Assembly (NCBI GenBank): GCA_049318685.1
Contig: JBMOFW010000168.1
Location: forward strand, 1-6,198
Direction: 5' to 3'
Source of the DNA: JAIXWP01 sp049318685
GTDB lineage: Bacteria; Bacteroidota; Bacteroidia; Flavobacteriales_D; Sanyastnellaceae
DNA: 6,198 bases
Made by a program: the position numbers and the translations under genes. This document shows positions 1 through 5,225 of the stretch, one piece after another. The first letter of the stretch is position 1, and each line of letters starts with the position of its first letter. The notes below the pieces were generated by a model, which ran no database searches, was not told where the DNA came from, and saw nothing but the letters and a program-made list of their open reading frames with translations.

Positions 1-79
1 CGATCGACTGTTCTTTTTCCTTAAATACTGACAAGCAGATTTTTAGGTCTTCAATAGTGGAGAATATTTGTGTGGCCAA
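1..79 (-). CDS. panC: Pantothenate synthetase, N-terminal fragment (runs off the window)
   Basis: Reading the minus strand from base 79 gives 26 codons plus one base, starting (M)ATQIFSTIEDLKICLSVF and ending KEKEQSI, and the next codon begins with G. This matches the usual start of pantothenate synthetase: a short beta-strand with a TI-x-DL/EL helix, then a basic segment leading to an IGFVPTMGALHEGH motif, which would fall just outside the window. The family condenses pantoate and beta-alanine with ATP to make pantothenate, the coenzyme A precursor, in the cytoplasm. No ATG exists in this frame back to base 180. The TTG at 79-77 is chosen because a TAnnTTTG promoter box lies about 28 bases upstream and because it gives a normal N-terminus. 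The gene is divergent from the glycogen-synthase-like gene, an arrangement I recall from flavobacteria. The identity rests on 26 residues plus context, so it is likely but not certain. Confidence 0.68.
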   Translation of the reverse strand, partial: MATQIFSTIEDLKICLSVFKEKEQSI

Positions 80-106
80 GGTCTTAAGTAAAAAAAGTAG
101 CGGCGC

Positions 107-114
107 CAAAGCTA
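107..114 (-). promoter_or_regulatory. Candidate -7 box for the divergent panC gene
   Basis: The minus strand reads TAGCTTTG, an exact match to the Bacteroidota sigma -7 element TAnnTTTG. A TTTG on the same strand (134-131) lies 16 bases upstream and could serve as a short-spaced -33 element. Transcription would start near base 100, giving a leader of about 20 bases before the proposed TTG start at 79. The match and position are visible; activity is inferred. Confidence 0.45.
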
Positions 115-146
115 ATTGTTTGGATTTAATCAAAAGAATTTTTATA

Positions 147-154
147 TACCTTTG
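147..154 (+). promoter_or_regulatory. Candidate -7 box for the GT5-like / DUF4270 / glmS unit
   Basis: TACCTTTG is an exact TAnnTTTG match, with transcription expected near base 161 and a leader of about 30 bases before the ATG at 193. The nearest upstream TTTG (119-122) is 24 bases away, longer than usual, so the -33 element is weak or absent. A run of nine T lies in the early leader (164-172). This box and the minus-strand box at 114-107 sit back to back in the same 113-base gap. Confidence 0.5.
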
Positions 155-192
155 CAAGACCGATTTTTTTTTGGAAACCTCTAATATCTCGT

Positions 193-1020
193 ATGAGCAA
201 AACAAGAGTTCTATTTGTATCTCAGGAAATCGTCCCATTTTCACCTGATAGTTTAACTGCTGGAAGCAGTCGCCAGATACCCCAAGCCGTTCACGAACGA
301 GGCAAAGAGACCCGCATCTTTATGCCGCGATATGGTAAAATCAACGAGCGCCGACACCAATTGCATGAAGTGATTCGACTTTCAGGGATGAATTTGATTG
401 TAGACGACACTGACCATCCGCTGATTATCAAGGTGGCTAGCATTCCTCAGATCCGACTTCAAGTGTATTTCATTGACAATGAAGAGTTTTTTCATCGCAA
501 ATCCACCCTTCACGATGAAAACGACGTGCTTTTCGAAGACAATGACATGCGTATGATCTTCTTTACGAAGGGCGTTTTGGAAACAGTGAAAAAACTTGGT
601 TGGGCTCCGGACATCATCCATTGCCACGGTTGGTTCACTTCTTTGATGCCTTTATATGTCAAAAAATTGTACAGCCGCGATCCGCATTTTGCTGATACTA
701 AGGTCGTTTTCTCTGCCTATGACGATGCTTTTACCGGCACTTTGGATAAAACTGTTGCCAAAAAAGTATCTTTTGACAACATTGAAGCGTCTGAGATAAG
801 TCATCTGAACGATCCAACCCACGTAAATCTCGTGAAAACGGCGATCCAACACTCAGATGGTTTTATTATCGGCCATGATAGCGTACCTGCAGAATTGGAG
901 CAATTTGCTCTTCAAAATGACGTTCCTGTGCTCCGCTCGCACACAGAAAATGACCCAATGGTTGCCATTGATGAATTCTTTGATGCTGTTCATGCGGGAA
1001 AGGACGTGCTCGTTGATTAA
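193..1020 (+). CDS. Glycogen/starch synthase-like protein, N-terminal GT5 domain only
   Basis: This 275-aa cytoplasmic protein resembles the N-terminal Rossmann-like domain of GT5 glycogen/starch synthases. It opens with a beta-strand and EIVP turn (RVLFVSQEIVPF, residues 5-16), has RIFMPRYG at 41-48, and carries DIIHCHGWFTSLMPLY from residue 140, equivalent to the DVVHAHDWH region of GlgA. A further stretch, NLVKTAIQHSDGFIIG, matches the N-x-LK-x-GI-x-x-AD segment near the end of that domain. Full GlgA is about 480 aa; the whole C-terminal domain, which carries much of the ADP-glucose site, is missing. The KTGGL sugar-nucleotide motif expected after EIVP is replaced by DSLTAGSSRQIPQ. It therefore seems unlikely to make glycogen by itself. 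Short proteins of this type are, to my knowledge, common in Bacteroidota and often annotated glycogen synthase. Its stop is one base before the DUF4270 start, implying co-transcription with that gene. The reading frame is intact, so this is a conserved short form rather than a fresh truncation. The role is unknown. Confidence 0.87.
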   Translation: MSKTRVLFVSQEIVPFSPDSLTAGSSRQIPQAVHERGKETRIFMPRYGKINERRHQLHEVIRLSGMNLIVDDTDHPLIIKVASIPQIRLQVYFIDNEEFFHRKSTLHDENDVLFEDNDMRMIFFTKGVLETVKKLGWAPDIIHCHGWFTSLMPLYVKKLYSRDPHFADTKVVFSAYDDAFTGTLDKTVAKKVSFDNIEASEISHLNDPTHVNLVKTAIQHSDGFIIGHDSVPAELEQFALQNDVPVLRSHTENDPMVAIDEFFDAVHAGKDVLVD

Positions 1021-1021
1021 T

Positions 1022-2344
1022 ATGACTTACAATAGCTTTTCAATAAAAGGCCTCAAGCAATTGGGGCTTTTTTCCTTATTTGCCATCGTGCTCTTGGCGA
1101 CATCTTGTAAACGCCCTGAGAATGAATTGGGAGAATCGCTCCTTCCCGGAACGGACGACATGAGCACACTGCAATCGGACACCACTACATTGGTGGCGAC
1201 TGTGGTTCAAGAAGACTCTATCCGCACAGATGAGCTTTCCTCAGTCATGCTTGGAAGCTATAACGATCCCGTGTTGGGCAAAACGATTGCGTCATTCTCT
1301 ACTCAGGTTCGCTTGTCTACAACCAGTCCGGAATTTCCTGCCGATGCGGTGATTGACTCTGTAGTTCTTTCTCTTGTTTATACCGGGAATTATTATGGCC
1401 GACTGAACAGTCAACAACTGTTCGTGTATGAGCTCAGCGAAGACTTGGTGCTCGACAGTACGTATTACACCAATACAAAACATGCCACTAAAAACAATAA
1501 TTTGGTGAAATCTGGATGGGACAGCTATCGTTTCGGTCCTGAAGACGTGGTGGTGGTAGGGTCAGATACCGTTATACCTCAATTGCGTGTACATCTGGAG
1601 GAGTCACTAGGATATAAGTTGTTTAATGCAAGTGAAGACCAATTAGCGAGTAACGACGCTTTCCTTGCATTTTTCAAAGGCCTGAATGTATCCACGTCCT
1701 CAGGTGATGGTTGTGTTGCAAATTTCGACTTGGTTGATTCAGACAGTAAACTCAGTGTTTACTACCGCTATGACGATGATGGCGTGCAAGACACCACCCA
1801 GTATCATTTCAATATCACCAGCGAATGTGCCTACTATTCTCACGTGGACCATATCCGCACCGGAACGGCGCTATCATCATTGACAACAACACAAACAGTT
1901 GATGGCAACGTTAACACATACGTGCAGGCGGCCGGGAGCATGAAAACCCGCATCGATATGCCCTATATCGACGACCTGAATCAATTTGAAAACAAAAGCA
2001 TCAACCGTGCAGAGTTGATTATTCCATTTGAAGATGACGATCGTTATCCCGCTCAAGCCAATATGTTTTTGGTTTATGAGGATGCTGACGGCGATTTCAA
2101 TTTACTACCTGATCAGGTATTGGGAACTATCGATGGATACGGCGATTTTAGCTTGGATTATTATACGTTCAATATCAGTCTTTACCTTCAGAAATTACTC
2201 AACGGAGAAATAGAGAGTGAAGGTTTGTATCTGATTAGTAGAAATGCCGGAGTTTCGGTCAACAGATGTCTTCTGCACGGTCCAAATTACGCACCAAGCA
2301 CTCCGAGTGAGAACATGCGTTTGATATTGACGTTTTCTTACTAA
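1022..2344 (+). CDS. DUF4270 family lipoprotein
   Basis: The protein has 440 residues and a lipoprotein signal peptide: basic K9/K12, a hydrophobic stretch of about 15 residues, and a lipobox ending ATSC with the lipidated cysteine at 29. After it come the hallmarks of the Bacteroidota family DUF4270 (PF14092): an NELGESLLPGTDD segment, an SDTTTLVATVVQEDSI stretch, and LGSYNDPVLGKTIASF. Later there is an INRAELIIPFEDDD segment and a beta-strand ending at the C-terminus (RLILTFSY). It should be an envelope lipoprotein, probably anchored in the outer membrane; the residues after the cysteine (KRPENE) are not a clear surface-export signal. No biochemical function is established for the family as far as I know. 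The frame stays open upstream to 857, but the ATG at 1022 is chosen because it lies directly after the preceding stop and immediately before the signal peptide. The gene follows the GT5-like gene by one base and precedes glmS by 34. A terminator-like hairpin lies within its first codons. Confidence 0.92.
   Translation: MTYNSFSIKGLKQLGLFSLFAIVLLATSCKRPENELGESLLPGTDDMSTLQSDTTTLVATVVQEDSIRTDELSSVMLGSYNDPVLGKTIASFSTQVRLSTTSPEFPADAVIDSVVLSLVYTGNYYGRLNSQQLFVYELSEDLVLDSTYYTNTKHATKNNNLVKSGWDSYRFGPEDVVVVGSDTVIPQLRVHLEESLGYKLFNASEDQLASNDAFLAFFKGLNVSTSSGDGCVANFDLVDSDSKLSVYYRYDDDGVQDTTQYHFNITSECAYYSHVDHIRTGTALSSLTTTQTVDGNVNTYVQAAGSMKTRIDMPYIDDLNQFENKSINRAELIIPFEDDDRYPAQANMFLVYEDADGDFNLLPDQVLGTIDGYGDFSLDYYTFNISLYLQKLLNGEIESEGLYLISRNAGVSVNRCLLHGPNYAPSTPSENMRLILTFSY
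1045..1073 (+). terminator. Terminator-like hairpin inside the start of the DUF4270 gene
   Basis: The 5' arm (1045-1056) and 3' arm (1061-1071) pair over 11 base pairs: four A-U, one G-C, a one-base G bulge at 1049/1050, then CCUCAA with UUGGGG including one U-G wobble. The loop at 1057-1060 is GCAA, a GNRA tetraloop. The 3' arm runs straight into six U residues (1068-1073). This is the layout of an intrinsic terminator. It lies about 25 bases after the stop of the GT5-like gene but inside codons 8-18 of the DUF4270 gene. It could terminate some transcripts, or be disrupted by ribosomes entering the DUF4270 gene. It could also be chance, as the same bases encode a signal peptide. Confidence 0.5.
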
Positions 2345-2349
2345 CTTGG
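2320..2349 (+). promoter_or_regulatory. Possible internal promoter for glmS
   Basis: TTTG at 2320-2323 is followed after 18 bases by TAACTTGG at 2342-2349, one mismatch from TAnnTTTG. Transcription would start near 2356, leaving a leader of about 23 bases before the glmS ATG at 2379. The elements overlap the last codons and stop of the DUF4270 gene. Such a promoter would let glmS be expressed even if the hairpin at 1045-1073 stops upstream transcripts. It is one mismatch away from consensus and could be chance. Confidence 0.28.
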
Positions 2350-2378
2350 ACCACTTTAACAACAAAAAATAGCTGTAT

Positions 2379-4223
2379 ATGTGTGGAATTGTAGGCTACC
2401 TTGGAAAAGGTGAAGCGTATCCCGTACTTATCAAAGGACTGAAAAGACTGGAATATCGTGGTTATGACAGTGCCGGTGTGGCACTTCTGAATGAAGGCGA
2501 AATACAGAACTATAAATGCAAGGGCAAAGTAGCTGATCTTGAGACATTGGTTTCGGGAAAAAGCTCCATAGGTAGCGCTGGCATTGGTCATACGCGTTGG
2601 GCAACTCACGGTGTGCCCAATGATGTAAATGCCCATCCGCACATGTCAGGCGATGGCCGTCTTGCGCTCATTCACAACGGAATTATTGAAAATTATGCCT
2701 CCCTAAAGGAAGAGCTCAAAAACCGCGGGCACAAATTCTTGAGTGATACCGATACCGAAGTGTTGGTTCACTTTATCGAGGATGTTCGCCAAACTACTGG
2801 CTTAGGCTTATTCGAAGCCGTGCGCATTGCCCTGAGTGAGGTGGTCGGAGCGTATGCCATCGTTATCTTGAATAAAGAAAATCCGGATCAACTTATTTGT
2901 GCCAAGAAATCGAGTCCTTTGGTGATCGGAGTTGGCGCGGATGATGAGTACTACATTGCTTCTGATGCTACACCGATCATCGAATACACCAAGAATGTGG
3001 TGTATTTGGAAGATGAGGAAATTGCATTGATTGATCGCGTTGAAGGGTTAAAGATTGTGACGGTTCAGAATCAATCGAAGACACCCTATATACAGGCTCT
3101 CGAATTGAAATTGGAGGCCATTGAAAAGGGCGGTTATGATTCGTTTATGTTGAAAGAGATTCATGAACAGCCTCGCTCTATTCGCGATTCTTTCCGCGGA
3201 CGCATCAACCTTCAACAAGGATTGATAAAAATAAGTGGTGTCTATGAACACCGAGAAAAATGGACAGCAGCTCCACGTATTGTGATTGTCGCATGCGGTA
3301 CCAGTTGGCACGCAGGATTGGTTGCTGAATACATATTTGAAGATTTTGCACGCATTCCCGTAGAAGTAGAATACGCCAGTGAATTCCGCTACCGCGATCC
3401 GGTTATTTTACCTAATGACATTGTTATTGCCATTTCTCAGAGTGGTGAGACCGCAGATACGTTGGCAGCGATTGAATTGGCGAAAGAAAAAGGCGCGTTC
3501 ATCTTTGGTGTTTGTAACGTTGTAGGATCGACTATTTCTCGCGCCACGCACACCGGAGCCTATACGCACGCGGGTCCTGAAATCGGAGTAGCATCCACAA
3601 AGGCCTTTACTGCGCAGGTAACCGTGCTCTATCAATTGGCCTTGGCAGTGGCGGATGTACGCGGCACGTTGTCAAAAGAGCGTATGACTCGATTAATGGC
3701 AGAATTGAATTCTACACCGGACAAAGTCGAAGAAGTGCTCAAGACGAATTCGATTGTCGAACAAATTGCTCATATATATAAGGATAGCCGTAATGCCTTG
3801 TATCTCGGCCGCGGCTATAGTTTTCCCGTAGCATTGGAAGGCGCATTGAAGCTGAAAGAAATTTCTTATATCCATGCAGAAGGGTATCCCGCTGCCGAAA
3901 TGAAACACGGTCCAATCGCGTTAATTGACGAAGAAATGCCCGTGTTTGTAATTGCAACTCAGGGTAGCTCTTATGAAAAAGTAGTGAGCAATATCCAGGA
4001 GGTGAAAGCCCGTAAGGGCAAGATCATAGCGATTGTGACATCGGGTGACAAGACTGTCAAAGAATTGGCAGACCATGTCATTGAGATTCCAAAGTCGGAT
4101 GATAGTTTGGTGCCGATTATTTCTGTGGTTCCATTGCAACTCCTTGCTTATCATATTGCAGTGATGCGCGGGTGCAATGTGGATCAACCACGAAACTTGG
4201 CAAAAAGTGTAACAGTAGAGTAA
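2379..4223 (+). CDS. glmS: Glutamine--fructose-6-phosphate aminotransferase (isomerizing)
   Basis: GlmS converts fructose-6-phosphate and glutamine to glucosamine-6-phosphate and glutamate, the first committed step to UDP-GlcNAc for peptidoglycan and lipopolysaccharide; it acts in the cytoplasm. At 614 aa it is full length (E. coli 609). The N-terminal glutaminase domain (about 2-220) starts MCGIVGYLG, with the nucleophile Cys2 exposed after Met removal, HTRWATHG at 71-78, HNG at 99-101 and D125 in a DTDTE motif. Two SIS sugar-isomerase domains follow. The first carries CGTSWHAG from C306 and SQSGET at 353-358; the second carries E494 and H510 within KEISYIHAEGY and EMKHGP. The C-terminus ends LAKSVTVE, with K609 equivalent to the Schiff-base lysine K603 of the E. 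coli enzyme. All key residues are present, so it should be active. It lies 34 bases after the DUF4270 gene, with no good terminator between, so co-transcription is likely. I see no glmS ribozyme in the short gap before it. Confidence 0.98.
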   Translation: MCGIVGYLGKGEAYPVLIKGLKRLEYRGYDSAGVALLNEGEIQNYKCKGKVADLETLVSGKSSIGSAGIGHTRWATHGVPNDVNAHPHMSGDGRLALIHNGIIENYASLKEELKNRGHKFLSDTDTEVLVHFIEDVRQTTGLGLFEAVRIALSEVVGAYAIVILNKENPDQLICAKKSSPLVIGVGADDEYYIASDATPIIEYTKNVVYLEDEEIALIDRVEGLKIVTVQNQSKTPYIQALELKLEAIEKGGYDSFMLKEIHEQPRSIRDSFRGRINLQQGLIKISGVYEHREKWTAAPRIVIVACGTSWHAGLVAEYIFEDFARIPVEVEYASEFRYRDPVILPNDIVIAISQSGETADTLAAIELAKEKGAFIFGVCNVVGSTISRATHTGAYTHAGPEIGVASTKAFTAQVTVLYQLALAVADVRGTLSKERMTRLMAELNSTPDKVEEVLKTNSIVEQIAHIYKDSRNALYLGRGYSFPVALEGALKLKEISYIHAEGYPAAEMKHGPIALIDEEMPVFVIATQGSSYEKVVSNIQEVKARKGKIIAIVTSGDKTVKELADHVIEIPKSDDSLVPIISVVPLQLLAYHIAVMRGCNVDQPRNLAKSVTVE

Positions 4224-4236
4224 TTCACATTTTTTT
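4202..4236 (+). terminator. Weak terminator candidate at the end of glmS
   Basis: Around the glmS stop codon, GTG-t-AA (4207-4212) can pair with TTCAC (4224-4228), leaving one bulged base and a loop of about 11 bases. The run of seven T at 4230-4236 could add pairs with the A-run at 4202-4206. The U-run is good but the stem is short and AT-rich, so termination would be weak at best. No better terminator for the glmS unit is visible before the next promoter. Confidence 0.25.
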
Positions 4237-4254
4237 GGTAAGATAGTTGTCAGG

Positions 4255-4296
4255 CGACGACCGCTCAATTTGTCGTCGGCTTCGATAAATTGAGTG
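4255..4296 (+). repeat. Two interlocked inverted repeats (pseudoknot order) downstream of glmS
   Basis: Stem 1 pairs CGACGAC (4255-4261) with GTCGTCG (4272-4278). Stem 2 pairs CGCTCAATTT (4262-4271) with AAATTGAGTG (4287-4296), ten pairs including one G-U wobble. The 5' arm of stem 2 exactly fills the loop of stem 1, so the order is S1a-S2a-S1b-S2b. The two stems are therefore either alternative hairpins or an H-type pseudoknot with an 8-base connecting loop. Neither is followed by a U-run. The last arm overlaps the TTG proposed as the -33 element of the next promoter. The pairing is visible; any function is unknown. Confidence 0.45.
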
Positions 4297-4322
4297 AAAA
4301 ACCAGATAAATGTTTAGATTTG
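4290..4322 (+). promoter_or_regulatory. Promoter for the barrel / acidic lipoprotein genes
   Basis: TTG at 4290-4292 and TAGATTTG at 4315-4322 (an exact TAnnTTTG match) are separated by 22 bases, within the range reported for Bacteroidota promoters. Transcription should start near 4329, giving a leader of about 150 bases before the ATG at 4479. It is the best -33/-7 pair I found in the 255-base gap and sits directly before an operator-like palindrome. Confidence 0.55.
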
Positions 4323-4331
4323 AACTAAACT

Positions 4332-4345
4332 ACCGTCCGGACGGT
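4332..4345. promoter_or_regulatory. Perfect 14-bp palindrome, operator-like, at the predicted transcription start
   Basis: ACCGTCCGGACGGT is its own reverse complement over all 14 bases and is strikingly GC-rich within an AT-rich gap. It begins about ten bases after the -7 box, covering roughly +3 to +17, where a bound dimeric repressor would block transcription. The form resembles dyads bound by TetR-type regulators, but no regulator gene is present in the window. In RNA it could only form a very tight hairpin with few stable pairs, so a protein site is the more natural reading. Confidence 0.5.
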
Positions 4346-4381
4346 GTTAAAATATTCAATCATTTAGCTGCTTTTCAATGA

Positions 4382-4402
4382 ATTAACAATAGTGGTGTTA
4401 AT
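4382..4402. repeat. Inverted repeat ATTAACA-N7-TGTTAAT in the leader of the barrel gene
   Basis: ATTAACA (4382-4388) and TGTTAAT (4396-4402) are exact 7-base inverted copies around a 7-base centre. The right arm shares GGTGTTAA (4394-4401) with the sequence abutting the palindrome upstream (4343-4350). It could be a second protein-binding dyad or a weak leader hairpin; its AT-rich stem would not be very stable. Confidence 0.35.
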
Positions 4403-4478
4403 AACCCGTAAAATACCGTAGTTGTTTATTCAAGAAAAAGCCAAAAATTGCATCATCATAACCCAAAAATTAACATTT

Positions 4479-5168
4479 ATGAAAAAGACAATTTTGTTTG
4501 CTGCATTGGCTTTGGCCACTACAGGTTTGTTTGCTCAAAAGCAAACAGGTGGAGAAAAAAACCTTGAAGTTCAGTTTTCACCACTTGGTGGTAGCAACGT
4601 GAGCATCTCAGGTCTCCGTTTCCGTATGTTTAACACTGAAGCTAGCGCTTTGCGTTTGAGCTTCTTCGTAGGTGGTTCATCTACTGAAACAGTTCAGCAA
4701 GAGGCTGACAACGATATCGATGCGTTGGAACTCCTCGACACTGACAAAGAATTCTCATTCTCTATCCGTCCAGGTTATGAGAAGCACTTCGAAGGAACTG
4801 ACCGTTTGTCTCCATACGTAGGTGCTGAGTTGTCATTCACTTCAACTAGCACAACTACTGAAGACCAAGAGCAGTATATCGACGAAGATGGCGATCCACA
4901 AGTTCAAACTACTACTACAAAAGGTGGTACTTCATCTTTCGGTTTGAATCTTTTGGCTGGTACTGACTTCTATTTCGCAGATAATATCTATCTTGGTGCT
5001 GAAATTGGATTCGGTTTCGCTTCTTCAAAAGACAAAGACAACGAGACAACTTACGAGAACGCTCCTGACGGTTTCGAAGATACTACTTCTACAGTAGGTA
5101 ATGAGAAATCAAACGCTTGGGGTCCAAACTATCAAGCTACTCTCCGTCTCGGTTGGTTGTTTAACTAA
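4479..5168 (+). CDS. Probable outer-membrane beta-barrel protein
   Basis: The 229-aa protein begins with a clear signal peptide: M-K-K, a hydrophobic core rich in A and L, and a predicted cleavage after LFA at residue 19, leaving a mature protein of about 210 residues beginning QKQTGG. The mature part alternates amphipathic strands (LRFRMFN, LRLSFFVGG, FSFSIRPGYEKHF, LSPYVGAELSFTS, SSFGLNLLAGTDFYF, IYLGAEIGFGFAS) and ends with an aromatic-rich strand, YQATLRLGWLFN. These are separated by polar loops rich in D, E, T and S. This is the pattern of small 8-10 strand outer-membrane barrels (OMP_b-brl type). One loop contains DEDGD at 135-139, which might bind calcium. The start at 4479 is preferred over an in-frame ATG at 4422 because the signal peptide begins there and an A-rich leader precedes it. 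All six arginines are CGT and most prolines CCA, suggesting high expression. Ligand and role are unknown. Confidence 0.8.
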   Translation: MKKTILFAALALATTGLFAQKQTGGEKNLEVQFSPLGGSNVSISGLRFRMFNTEASALRLSFFVGGSSTETVQQEADNDIDALELLDTDKEFSFSIRPGYEKHFEGTDRLSPYVGAELSFTSTSTTTEDQEQYIDEDGDPQVQTTTTKGGTSSFGLNLLAGTDFYFADNIYLGAEIGFGFASSKDKDNETTYENAPDGFEDTTSTVGNEKSNAWGPNYQATLRLGWLFN

Positions 5169-5225
5169 GATGTTGCGTTTCCGAGAACCGCTTTTGGAAC
5201 TAAACATTTAATAAAATAACAAACC

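Noticed and set aside
57..248. Small plus-strand reading frame across the divergent promoter region
   Set aside because: It overlaps panC, both promoter boxes and the start of the GT5-like gene, and its product shows no protein-like pattern.
857..1021. In-frame upstream extension of the DUF4270 reading frame into the GT5-like gene
   Set aside because: It would bury the lipoprotein signal peptide 55 residues into the protein; the ATG at 1022 sits directly before the signal peptide and after the preceding stop.
2345..2378. glmS riboswitch/ribozyme in front of glmS
   Set aside because: The gap is only 34 bases, far too short for the ribozyme core, and shows no relevant structure.
2259..2642. 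127-codon minus-strand reading frame across the DUF4270/glmS junction
   Set aside because: It lies opposite conserved glmS coding sequence, spans two genes, and its translation resembles no family; it is a shadow frame.
3921..4268. 115-codon minus-strand reading frame over the glmS 3' end
   Set aside because: It is antisense to the most conserved part of GlmS and has no promoter or recognisable motifs.
4332..4345. Palindrome as an intrinsic terminator
   Set aside because: It has no U-run after it and essentially no loop, and it follows a promoter rather than a gene end.
4422..4478. Upstream ATG extending the barrel protein by 19 residues
   Set aside because: The added residues are not signal-like, while the ATG at 4479 begins a textbook signal peptide after an A-rich leader.
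4843..4925. Threonine codon runs (act/aca) in the barrel gene as a phase-variable repeat
   Set aside because: The runs are short and imperfect triplets, so changes would not shift the frame; they look like ordinary low-complexity loop codons.
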